NCBI GenBank assembly: GCA_914767715.1
Contig: OU612074.1
Span: forward strand, 9,129,501 to 9,193,500
Direction: 5' to 3'
DNA: 64,000 nucleotides
Source of the DNA: Membranipora membranacea
Taxonomy: Eukaryota; Bryozoa; Gymnolaemata; Cheilostomatida; Membraniporidae
The position numbers were made by a program, and so were the translations under genes. This document shows, piece by piece, positions 25,201-36,900 of the stretch. Position 1 is the stretch's first letter. The number at the start of each line of letters is the position of its first letter. The notes beneath the pieces were generated by a model. That model was not told the DNA's origin, made no database searches, and saw nothing but the letters and a program-made list of their open reading frames with translations.

Positions 25201-28200
25201 TTTGAAGCCTACTACTATTGAGGCACTTTGTAGTACTATATCAAATTACTCTTTCTGCTTCCCAAATTTCTAATCTGATGCAGCATTCATTTGGCAATTT
25301 CGAAATCATATATAAGTTTTGTTTTAAATCAAATTAAAAATAAAATTTAGTTCAACATTTTTTTAGTTCATTTCTGGGATTTAGACCAACCAGTTTCTCC
25401 GTGATGTTATCACAGACAGATTGATTGTATATCGTCTTATCGCTCGACGTTACGTAAAGCTCCGCCAGTTTGGTGTCTTGATCAGCAAACTGCTGCTCGG
25501 TTTGTGCCTTCAGCTCTCTATGAAATCTATGTATGTTACTGTGTACTAACTTATGTACTGCCTACAAGCAAATGGTTAATCAATTGTATAAACTAGTGAC
25601 TATGAGTTACCCTATCTCTGATCGTCAATTAACAACTCCAATTTGACTCAAAATAATTATGTTTTCAGCAGTTTCTCACTGCGCCAATGACAGCCAATGC
25701 ACAAGCAGTCCCTGTCAATATGTGACACCGCTCTGCTGGACATCTTTTGAAGCTTACAGAAGATGAGCAGATGTTTCGCTAAACAACATTACTGATTGTG
25801 AGCCTAAAGCTCATGTAAGATGCTTGCTACCAGCTATAACTTGCCATGCACTCGAGCCCTAACTGTAAGCCTCATGTAGATGCCAGCTTACCTTTGAGAT
25901 GTGATCTATAAGTAAGTTGTATATCCGGATGAGTTTATCTCGTTCATGTGATGTATAAGCTAGATATAACGGTCTCACATATCCTCTTCCTTGTATGTCA
26001 TAGAGAGTGAACGCATACAGCTACAAGTAGTAGGGCCTAGTATTGCTAATAGATATAGTCCTAGTAATGCTTAGTACTATAAATCAAAGCATCACTCATA
26101 TCGTCACTTGGATACTTTGCAATATATTTTTGACTAGAAAAAGTTTGTTGGCATAGTAAAATAGTTAAGCAAGGTAGTCAATAACATAATTTATTATCTT
26201 TGAGGTAGTGAAGTACAAACTATAAACATGGCACATATATGATGAAAAATTTCAATATTTCCAATGTTGTTGTGACAGCAAAAGCTGTGGCGCAACAGGT
26301 TATATGGTTAGTTCTGCCATTTTCATTATTATTTAATATAAAGCAACTCAACACTTTCTGAGTTTACCATAGAGTCTTCTATTTTACCTTAGAGTATTTC
26401 TAAATTAACCTTAGTTCAAGTGCAATATGGGAAGGAATTGTCACTGGTGCAACAACACTGATGATATCCATTTTTTGTTGTTGTTATTGAGAAATATGTT
26501 ACGCAAATCTGTATGAGCCTAATGTTTGTATGATTGTTTAGCATGGATAAGATAAAATTTCATATGAGACATGTTGTCTGCTTATCACCAACACCTAGAT
26601 AAAATGGGTAGAAGTTTGAATCAACATATACAAATATGTGACAAAATCAGCAAGTTTGCCAGTAGGTGATATTTGTCAATCACTATTAGGCCGGTCAGGC
26701 GCAGTATAGATCTCAAATAATCAGAGTATATTCTTGGTTTTACATGCTAGCAAATGTATAACTCATGTCAAATCCACATCAGTGTCAAGTGATAACGACC
26801 TTTGAACAGTTCATTGGTCAGCAGCTGTGAAAAGGCAGCATCAAAGATCATGGTACAACAACCTCAGAGGCATTTACACCATCATTAGTTCAATGGCCAT
26901 TCAAAAAGTTGAATACTCTAGGTATGAACCAATAATTAAATGCTGCTGAATGAGTGCATGTAGTAGTTATTGATTTCAGTCAATGGCCAGGCTATGATAG
27001 CCTCATGGAGAAAGGATACTATTCCTTATAACACTCAGATAACATTTTATATAAAATGTATTGATAAGCTATGTTTGCTATATCCATATCACACAGCCGA
27101 TACCACAATGAGGAAGTGAGATTGAAGTAATTGAAAAACAGTTCCTAATAACTGTTTGTGCCGCAATCTGAAGGCTTAGCACTATTGGATGGTATTCAAA
27201 TCAACTGAAACTTGAACTAATAATGATTATCAAATATAAGCAACTGTTTAGCAAACTTATTATACAGAGTCTATACCACTTCCCCCCTCATTCTATAACA
27301 ATTTTTGTCTTTCCTTTCATTGAAGAAGACCATAAGTGTCATAATCAGAAATAATTGGTCTATCGTGAAATCAAGCTGATAAAACTGGCTAAAATAGTTG
27401 ACAGAAGTCAATCTTACAAGCTTGAATGGAGATGCTTGGAACCAATCCATAAATGTGACTTACCAACGTGTAGCAGCCCGTGGCAGAGTCACTTATGAGC
27501 GCGTGCATATCGTCTGGCATACGGAAACTCAGCTCCTGATTATTTGCCTGGGCGAAATAGTCTGCGGACATAAGCTTTGTAGCAAACTGGTCAAGTTTAA
27601 TGCCATCTTTTTCAATGATGTCGCGGCCTGGAAAAATGTAGCCCTCCTGCAATGGAAAATAAGTCGGTCTGACTCATCAAATGTGATTTAGCTAGGTATA
27701 GAGGGTGTTTTGGTTTCAAAGATATCCTCATCGATTTTCTTCCTCAACCTATTAATCTTCGTCTGTACACATAAACGATTTGATTCAAAATATAAAATGT
27801 AAGCAAGCCAGACTCAGATAGTTCTCAAATCGTCTCATTCATGCTGACAACTGCAGCTTCACACATAACATCAATCATCATGTCATGTTTGATGTAATAC
27901 ATCATCGTTTTAATTTGACTTGCACTCTTTACTTATTCACTTGTAGATCAAAGTCTAACCGCAAAACTATATGTGCAACCTCTAAGCTAGTTTACTGGTC
28001 TTCTGAATCTGCACTACCTCGCTGCCACCACTATCTCCAAGTCAGCGTGCTACTATTCATATATCACTCACCGCGTTCTCAAGAGTGGGAGTTGAATTAG
28101 TGACCGCCTTATAGGCAATGATGAAATATCTGCGCTTTTTCTATACTTGTAGGCGGGTGGGAGCACAAACCCCATTAGCCAATAGATCGCAGTAAAAAAT

Positions 28201-28500
28201 TTAACATTTGCGTGCTGCAAGCCAAGTGCGGTCAGAAGTACGATGTAATCTCCTACATCTTGAGCCACGTCAACTCCTATGAATCAGAATGATAGTTTTA
28301 TCTAACACTTTTCTTACCAAAGGCTCTGGTCCGACGTGCTCAGTAAACTCTGTGACAACGAGGAAGTCGAGGCGATGAGGTCTAGATTGGACCCGGTTAG
28401 CTCTCTCGGGCTGAAGGTAAGCTGGCAGCTCCAGTATGGACTTGGTGTCCGGTGATTTAGCCATCTGGGAAGTTACACATTGGTCGGAACCATAAAACAT
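16280..28500 (-). CDS. SMCR8: SMCR8-like DENN-domain protein, 15 exons
   Basis: SMCR8 pairs with C9orf72 and WDR41 in a complex acting in autophagy, lysosome function and small-GTPase control. Exons from the 5' end: 28500-28318, 27646-27464, 26020-25892, 25561-25391, 25034-24993, 23759-23616, 22834-22773, 21330-21276, 20446-20160, 19461-19376, 19083-18903, 18442-18247, 17901-17825, 17615-17447, 16309-16280. All junctions keep frame, giving 664 codons and TGA. Diagnostic matches to SMCR8 are FLVVTEFTEHVGPEPL in exon 1, LYDIQGRGYVRPLYLAYTS in exon 3, LLYTVMTNRPLVIV in exon 11 and ASIYDLTG with KYRGIIYG in exon 12. The human protein is about 937 residues; the low-complexity middle is shorter here. 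Folliculin, a paralogous family, fits less well. The last exon (KGKEITPSQQ) is the least certain part. An acceptor-like site just upstream of the ATG suggests a 5' UTR exon. Confidence 0.85.
16954..17208. mobile_element. Short foldback MITE in SMCR8 last intron
   Basis: The left end taggtaaattcgcgcccttg is mirrored by caagggcgcgaatttaccta at the right end. The arms extend inward through cattttcatggggaaatcca. TA at both ends fits a mariner-like insertion, but this is inferred. Confidence 0.8.
19944..20100 (-). mobile_element. tRNA-derived SINE, SMCR8 intron
   Basis: Read on the minus strand it has gtaggaggtagctcagtggt (A-box) and gggttcgaatccc (B-box), followed by a body that also occurs at 40231-40388. 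The two copies share gcgccaa, ggcaggt and gcacacctg in the same order. The tRNA part is about 85 bases and folds like a tRNA in its T arm. Confidence 0.75.
20468..20648. mobile_element. Repeat family R1, copy 1
   Basis: It shares ttacctttccttatgg, accatcaataattcatg, gtaactgcctgactataaca and ggtctttgggtagtct with copies at 34118-34372 and 54805-55052. This copy lacks the hairpin the other two carry. Confidence 0.75.
21440..21478. repeat. Small hairpin of the ccatagactta type
   Basis: The arms ccatggacttaa and ttaagtctatgg flank a short AT-rich loop. Related hairpins occur at 47360-47406 and 53025-53062. Confidence 0.6.
22200..22400. mobile_element. Non-autonomous element with caggggggtc inverted ends
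   Basis: The left end caggggggtcttccaatt is mirrored by attgaacgacccccctg. CAGGG ends suggest an hAT-type MITE, though I did not find a clean 8-bp target duplication. Confidence 0.65.
23425..23590 (+). repeat. Repeat family R2, copy 1
   Basis: The series gggattcaggccaacaatgtg, tctgtggtgttatctac, ttgtgcatttctgaa and ttgttttgattggc recurs at 41212-41375. Its class is unknown. Confidence 0.7.
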
Positions 28501-28503
28501 ATC

Positions 28504-30907
28504 CTACAAACAGATTAAACAGAGGTCTCTCATTTCAGATACTCTAGGTATACTCGATTCGATTCAAACCAACCAAGGCTTGCAGACAAAACAAAGTGTA
28601 CACAGCCTAGAAAGGAATCTGACATCTTATCTCAATTGCTACCAAATCTACCTAGATCATACTTTCTCTGGTAAAGGATAGGAAGTTATTACAAATTAAT
28701 CACTCAAATGCTCATTAATAATCCAAAATCAAAGTATTGTTGGTGCAAGGAGTTTGAAACTGTTTGTCTGTAACTCCCTGGTTGGTGTGAGATCTATTTA
28801 CTACTGCCACAGCAAGAGGGGAAGGTCCAACCACCTCTTCCCCATATATACTGATATAGAAACTCACTAACCACAGGGAGACTCATCAGACATAACTCTG
28901 TTCAGATTTGAATTTTGTCATATTCTTCAATTTCAACTTTTCCCTGCATCTTTTAGCAGCAAGTTTTCCCTTACAGTTTCTTAACTTTTCCTTACCTTGG
29001 GTTTCTTGACATAGTGATGCTCTTTATTGTATTTTGATTATTGGGTGCAGCATAGTATCCCCCAACTATTTATTAAAAATCTCTTGAAAACTAATGACCA
29101 TGTGACTGTCACATGTCACTTTGTAATTGATAACCGTGACTGCTGATCATAATGAATTACAATTATAAAGAATATGTATGTCTATTTCTGTGGGGCTTCC
29201 CATTTTGTACAAGGGCATTCTAAGGTGAACAAGAAGTAAGTGTAAAAAAATTCAACTCACCAAGAAGATGTTTTAGTCGACTAGGATTTAATTTCAGCAA
29301 CCTGATACAATCTTGGCTTTGTAGGTAGTTAATGCTTTTGTGTCTATTGCATCAAACTAAGCATTACTAAGCAATATTGATATGTTGGATGGGTATAATC
29401 TTGATCAGTCCTTGCTCAGCCTTTTTTCCCTCTTCTCTCTCTTGCTTGTACTGTCACATGTGTCAATAGTCATAATCCTGTCTTGACAAGCTTGTCAAGA
29501 CAGGCTAAACCCTGAGCTAGCTACACATGCTTTAACGTCTTGCTACTACTGATATTTTTAGCATATCTTACAAGATTTGTTGGTGGGTGGGCTTATGGGA
29601 TATTATGTCATAAATGGTGCAAAACTTGCACGCAGTGGATTACATACTGTTCCCGACATAAAGGCACACAAGTAACCCAGCTGAAAGGTACATTAAATGA
29701 GCTCCATGAAAAACAAAGGTGTAGTTTAGGCTGTATTGATATATATCCCTAGTATTTTGATTAATTATGAGAGATGATCTGGGCGGTCTATGTGTACAGA
29801 GGCCTCAAGTCAGCAACAATGTCTGCGACTGTCTTACAGCATCTCAAACTGCCTGACGGTGTCCTCAAGACTGTCTTGCATTGTCTTAGGATAACCTCGC
29901 AACATTTCTTATAAGCCTCAACACACTGTGATACGTGGTTGGAAGCAATCGCAAGGTGGTTCAACTTAGCCCAGCTAAGATTTATATCAGTATGCAAGAA
30001 GGTTTGGATGTAAATAATAATTACCAGAGAGATAGATGTCGAGTGAGTCTGTCAGTATGTCCAGGTGAGAGTATGAATGGAATGGATTGGATACCAATGG
30101 TGTATGATAAGTGTGTAACCTTGTTAGGTCAGATAAGTGAGCTAGTTAGTTGTAATGGCCAGTTGACCATCTGTATGTATGCTCGATATATGTAGTGGAA
30201 TACCACCAGTCATGGGTTTTCCCGGCTAAGCCGATGGCATCCCAGAATGCCAGTCAGGGTTTTCTGACTATGTGTCAGCGACAGCCCAGAACACGCCAGT
30301 TCCCAGAGCTATGCCAATGTTTTGACTTCACCTTTTCCAAGTTACAACTTAAATAGTGTGCTATTGTGCTGGCTGGAGGAGATAATGACTGGAATAAATA
30401 CAGTTGAGAATAGCATACAGTAATTATGATGATGACTAAGTAGCTATCAATGCAGAAAGCCTTAGTTGAGTGTAATAATATTTTAATTACTACAGGTTGT
30501 GTGTAAAAGTATCTCACACACTTATAGCCAACAATTATAAATTTCAGTACATTTTATTTACATGGGTCTCGTCAGTAAGAGTGATGATCAAAAATAGTGA
30601 CTTTAGATTAAAGTTCAGGGGAAAAGTATTTAATGACTGTTTTGTCTATTAGTATAATTAGGAGAAGATTGGACGACAGTTTGACTGTTTAGGAAGCTAA
30701 AGATACCAGTGTCACTTACCTAGTTGAGTCGCAGCACCGCTGTCACTGTTCCAAAAGGTCTGCAACCAGTAGGTTAGCCTGTCCCAACAAGCCCCCACCG
30801 AACAAAGCTTGTTAAGACAGGCTACCAGTAGGTCTACCCATGCCTGTATCAACTAAGTTGTTGTAGAATGATAAATTTTGTTTTGATTGATAGCTTACTC
30901 GTCAAAC
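28504..30907. other. Head-to-head intergenic region SMCR8 / ROCO-caspase
   Basis: It contains no supported coding exon. It should hold both promoters and any 5' UTR exons. Copies of the short palindromic word tgacaagcttgtca lie at about 29480 and 30790. Open frames at 29540-29752 and 29935-30195 show no recognisable domains. Confidence 0.4.
29474..29515. repeat. Palindromic repeat, acaagcttgt family
   Basis: The palindrome cctgtcttgacaagcttgtc continues into its complement. Diverged relatives with gaacaaagcttgtcaagaca and gcctgtc lie at about 30775-30825, 31885-32017 and 41033-41072, three of them inside the ROCO-caspase gene or its flank. Confidence 0.65.
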
Positions 30908-33900
30908 ATGAGTGGAGACATGTCAGAGTGCTGGTGGCTGAATTCAGGATCTTATACGCTAGAACAGCTTCAAAATAAAAACCATCCTAATGTAACCCAC
31001 ATGGTGATAACTGGTAACCTGCCGGAGAACCTATTTGAGCTAGCTCCGAACATCACTCATCTGTGTATCTGGAATACAGATGAAAGTGCAGCCACCAAAC
31101 TTTGGAGGTAGGAATTCACCTTGTAACTGTCCCTTAATTAGACCAAGGAGTAACAGGGTTGTTACTCCTTGATTAGACATGTTAATGTGTATATAGGCCT
31201 AACTTAGTGCAATGTGAGCATGTAAATATCTGGATTGACCTGATTCCGAAATTCCAAGTCATTGATTTTTGTTTTGCTTGTATCCTTCAAAGGGATTTCG
31301 CCTGCTAAAATGGGAACTCAATTAATAGCTGGTGTTGCTGCTCGTGAAACATCACCTTTTACTTTGCAGCTTATTGCAAACGACCCAACCAATTGCGCCA
31401 TCTCTAATCCGTGTGGTGGGATGGTGCAATCGGTTAGCGCCCACAATTGTATATCATTCATATATTTTTAATTTATTTGTTGAGGTTTTCTGAAAGCTAA
31501 CAGTCAATTATAAATTACTTGTTGACCTCCAGGACAAAAGATTACGATATGTTAGATTAAGTGTGCTATTATACACGGGAGAAGAAGATCAGTTGAAGTT
31601 GTTTCCCTTCAGTATCACATTCCATATTACAAAGTGTTCAGCGTTAACTGTGGTCTTATTATATAGAATAATTGGAGGGCTGCAGAATCTGGAGTTTTTG
31701 AATTTGTGCAGCAACAAGCTCAAGCAGCTACCAGAAAGGTAAGAATGCATAGCATGGGATTAACAAACTTAATAATGATTTATCTTACCTATCTGGAGAA
31801 TGTTGCATGATGTTAGAAACAACTTTCAAGTACACATTGCCGTAGAGGCTCAGTGTAGCAATAATGTGCATAGTGCCACCTAGCATGTCTTGACAAGCTT
31901 TGCTCAGAGTTTGTAGACTGATTTCAAGAGGGGACAACTCGGCCTCTCGACAGCTCATTCGCAAGAGTTGACAAGCTTTGTTCCCCCACCGAACAAAGCT
32001 TGTCAAGACAGGCTACGTGCCACAGTTTACAATATACAGCCTAACGGGGATGTCACAAATTCAACTTAGCCATAATATCTATTTGCAAAATTTCATACAA
32101 TGGTATTTATAAATTCTTGGATATTTTTCTGGCATTGTGTAATTCACAAGTCGCTAGGTTTTCAGTACATAGTCGTCAGCATGCTCTTCTTCTAGGAAGA
32201 TAACTCCTCACCATTATTATCAACCCAAACCGTGAAATTAACCATGGATTTTATCATCTTGATTTTCTGTTATCCATCAAATGTGGCCGCTTCCACAATT
32301 ACTATTGCCATGTTGATGTTTCAGTATAAGAAGCTTAAAACAACTACGGACACTAAATGTTGCAGATAATAATCTTCAGACACTTCCAGAATGGTAAGTT
32401 GTGTTATCTAGCCCAAGACAATTTAAATGTGATGGAAAGCGATAATGCTGTATCACAATTTACTTATAAGTACTCACAATATGAATGAATGAGTCCATAT
32501 CCGCGGTTACATCATTACTAATGCACCTTATCACTGATATATATTCATGGATTAGGGGAAAATATCTGACCATGAACATGTACTTGTGGCAATTCGTGTA
32601 TGATTGCTGGAAACAATATCTCATCTTTGATCTTGGTCCAAAAGTTCAGTAATGCTACAGCTGAACATTTGTAAACCTTAGTCAAGTAACTCGCCTGAGT
32701 TTTTGAAGGTCCTTACTGGGGCATCAGTCAATGCAAAATTTGCCAGAATTTTAGCTAGATACAATTACTGACACAAGGTTATATACTGATGTAATTTCTC
32801 CACAAATAGCCACACTGTGTATTTTACCTCTGAGATCCATGAATTCATATCAATAAACCTTATCACCACAGGATAGGTGGACTAAGAAATCTGAGAAAAC
32901 TAAGCTTAGGATTCAACAATCTTACCTCACTACCTGAGAGGTGAGTTTTTGTCAAACATTTCTTGACTATAGACAGTTTTCTGAGCTGTGATTTAGGCCT
33001 CAATTCGGAGTTGTCCTCTCTCCAGTTTGGTACTTTTAACCCACGCCGCATAGGAAAAACGTGCTGAAAAGAGGGTTGTTTTGATAACCGCTTATAATAG
33101 GATAAAAATTATTTTTGGTTCAGAATATGCAGCATTGAAAACTCATATGGACAGAGTTTGGGAAATAATTTTAGTATTTGGATAGTCAATTATAGCATTT
33201 TCTGCCTGTTTTGCGGACCATTTGGCAGAATTTTTCATGAGTTTCGTCACTAAAATTAAGATTTATCAATATTCAAGCCTCCAATGATTTGGAAACCCTG
33301 TCTCACGGGATTTTCAATGGTGCAGACTCTGAATCAAAACTCATTTTTATCCTAGCATATGCGGTTTTTAAGATAACCCTCTTTCAGCAGGTTTTTTCTA
33401 TGCGGCGTGGATTAAAAGTACCAAACTGGAGAAGGGACAACTCCTAATTGAGGCATAAATAAGAGCTCAGAAAACTGACTATTGATACTGCTAGATCATC
33501 TTCAGCCCTTGTGTTATAATCTTATGCAGGGCAGTACTTTAGGAAAAATGGTAGGGGAGGTGAAAATCTTTTAGGGTATCCAGTAACACCAGTTTGGCTA
33601 TTGTAAGCTCCTCCTGAGTCCCAAGTCCAAAGCCTCCAAAGCATTTGAATGAAATAGATAGCGAATAGAAGTCCCAAATGAACTGATTCTGACATGGGAT
33701 ATTCGACCATAGCATTTTTAGGCCACTCTATTGAGAATTCGAGGGGGGGCAGTGCGGGCCTGTTATGTATATAGAAGTAAAATTGAAGCTTGATAGTATT
33801 GAATTTTATTGTGTCATAGATCTGTTCGATGTGTCTTTCTATCGAATATAATTTCATTTTCTTAAGACAAGCATAATCATGTTGTTGATTGCTCTGCACG

Positions 33901-36900
33901 CCACATTTATTTTGGCTAAAGAATATTTGAATAGGGTCCATACCCATGACTTTTGCGCCAACTTTCGCCCAGCAGTGATTAGCAAGCATTCTAGTTGATT
34001 GCGCCTCATTTACTGTTTTAGTATTGGGGATCTAGAAAGCCTCCAGGAGCTTGATGCTTATAAGAACAAACTGGAGACAATACCTACAAGGTACTATTAT
34101 TCCCCTAAAATTTCATTCATTCCGTTCTCTGCATAATGATTCACAGTCTCCAGGAAGTGCTTGTTTCTTTTATTGCACTTCCGGGAGACTGTGACATCAT
34201 AATGCAGAGAATGAGAGTTACTTTCCCTTATGGGGGGCACTCTTCCCACCATCAATAATTCATGCCCAGTAGAGCATTTAAAAGTTTTCATTTTGCAAAT
34301 CTGACAAAAGTTCATCATAAGTAACTGCCTGACTATAACATGCATTGGTCTTTGGGTAGTCTTTGACTGGTCATTCCTATTCCTGTTTCTATGGGAGTTG
34401 TTGTACTTTCTGCAGCTAGATTTACATGCGTGGGTATGGATCTCAGCATTCGAGTGCACAAACCTTTTGTTATATCATAAAATATCATTGTCGGGAACTG
34501 TATTTTATTTATAGCGTCGGAAAGCTGAGAAACATGCTGAAGATAAACCTAGGACGTAACAAGCTCACAGTCCTTCCAGATAGGTGAGTCACATTATAAA
34601 TAATATGTAACTTTTTTCAATAGTTGTCAATGAATCTTTGTTTCACTAGAGGTTGTTAGACATACAGCATGATACATATCCAACCACAGACATAGTTAGG
34701 GTACCTGAGGAGTACCTAGGAGTCAGGAGTGGTCTCATTGTTAAGGATGCAGAATTGGGATCTTAGAGGTCCAATTTCTATCTCCTGCGCCTGCAGTCAT
34801 TCTTGATTTGGTACTGGTGCTCTATTCATCATAGCCGGAAAGAAAAATACCGGATGTCCACTGTGTGTTTGTACACCTCACATACAGTAAAAAGTTCCCC
34901 CACTACCTGTTCGATATAAAGAGTAGCCAGATCTACTGCAGGCAAGGGTATAGGGCGCCGCTTGAGTACAATGGGTCCCAGCACGTGTACTCTAGAGGAG
35001 AGAACTCTCTCCGCAATGAAGACTTAGACTTGACTGTATTCATAATCTTCTGTTACAGTGTATGTGAGTTAACATCGCTTCAGCATTTCAAAGCTCACGA
35101 AAATAATGTAGCAAATCTTCCTGACAGGTAAAGCATCATCGTCAGTACCTCCTCTTCCTTCACAGATCCTGGCCTGCCTCGCTCTTCCTAGAACAGCAAC
35201 TTGAAGACTAATTAGCATGATATTCTCTTGTACCACACGCTACCAAGCTTTTAAGTGGTCGTCACCCAATTGTTCGCCCCACATAACCTTGATAACAACT
35301 TAATAACATGGGCCTTATCAACAACGTTGGTTGCATGATTGTAATCGTTATTTGTGATCTGATAATCTGATTCTTCCTAGATTTAACTGATTGAGTACCG
35401 AAGAACTATTCTTGGATTGTCTACCAAACAATGACATGTATTCTACCAAACAATGACATGTATCTTGCAGGTTAGGAGACCTGAGAAATCTGAAGACATT
35501 GAGTCTATCGGGCAATCAGCTAGCATCTCTCCCACAAAGGTTGTTATCCTTATTTAAGTTATCTGGTTCCAAAACAATGCTTTCTATCTCCTTGCTAGGG
35601 AACAGGATATTCTAGACGATATTTCATTGCACTGTTTTTCTTCTTGGAGGGTTAGTTCTGTCTAGGATTACTCAATTTTTCTCACCCTAAATATTTTACT
35701 TTCTATATCATAGGTCAGCCTGACAAACAATACGCCTAGGTTTGCTTAGTAGCACTTAGAAAATTGAGTAAATATTTAACTGGACAAGGTTTCCATTTTT
35801 CTTTTTTAGTTTACAAGACTTGCAGTCTATCTCCTCTCTGGATATTTCAAATAACGAGTTTTTGGAAATCCCGCCCTGCCTATATCACTTGAGATCATTG
35901 CTTCATTTGGACTTGAAAAGGAATTCTAAGCTCCAGGCTTTAAATCCCGATATTTCAAGCTTGAAAGCACTGAAATGTCTCGAACTCGATTTCTGCCTTT
36001 CCCTCGTTTCCCCTCCTCATGAAGTGTGGAGCCGCGGTATTGAAAGCATCCGCCAGTATTATCAGGATCTATCTAAAGGAGTAGGTCACAGAATATCTGC
36101 TGCTACAGTTGCTGTTTTGGGTAAGAGCTTGGCCGGGAAAACTAGCCTCATACGGACTCTTCAAAGAAAGAAGCGAGTATTGACTACAAGGACTAGTGAC
36201 TGGGAGACAGATGAATCGACTAGAGTGTTTAATGTCGAGGAGGTTGTAACACCAGGTACAACACTCAGATTCTTAGATATGGGTGGTCACGAGATATACC
36301 ACAATACTTACCAGTTAGCTCTGAAAGATAGCTGTATTCCAGTTGTTGTAGTTAACCTCAAACAGTATAACACACTCTCAAAAGAGTCTTCTCCTATTGA
36401 AGCAGTTAGGACACTCTTCTTTGATTGGATGGCTCATATTTTCGTCTCCAACCCAGATGTTGACATTCCACAGGTGGTTTTTACACATCGAGACAACTTC
36501 ACAGCCGAGGAATGCTCACAACTTGTGCAGAACTTTCTCACCAGCACTGAGGAACTTAGAAAGATGTTGGTTGAAGAAGAAAGACACATAGATGGTGCAT
36601 GTGCCAAGATCAAGCAATTTGGAGGCCCAATCATCACCAAAGAATCAATTTATCTCATTGGGAATGAGTTAACCTATGACCTAGACACTGCAACATTAGA
36701 TAAGTTACTAGATGTGTTGAAAGTGTTGTGTTCTCGATTTATCCGAGACATACCTCAAGTGTGGGAGGTAGTTGATCTGAAACTGCAGTCATATGGTGGC
36801 GCGTTTTTGCTCTTTGAAGACTTTCTTTGTGAGTTGAAACAATGGTGTCATATGGAAGAGAAACAGCTCACAGTTATACTAGAATACCTTCATGATTCAG

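Larger units (their letters stand above)
31667..35539 (+). other. Seven leucine-rich-repeat exon cassettes
   Basis: Exon 2 is 72 bp and exons 3-8 are each exactly 69 bp. All start and end in phase 2, and each encodes one repeat of the form I.gLrnLr.LsL..N.Lt.LPer. The exon joins all fall at the same place in the repeat (R/S/W codon). The array can gain or lose repeats without frame loss, as after serial exon duplication. About three more repeats are encoded without introns at the start of exon 9. Confidence 0.9.

Noticed and set aside
16280-28500. Folliculin as the identity of the minus-strand DENN gene
   Set aside because: The YDIQGRGYVRPLYLAYTS and TEFTEHVGPEPL motifs fit SMCR8 better, and the folliculin N-terminal cysteine motif is absent.
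33522-33989. 155-codon minus-strand open frame in a ROCO-caspase intron
   Set aside because: No recognisable domain or splice partners; it lies antisense in intron sequence just after a MITE.
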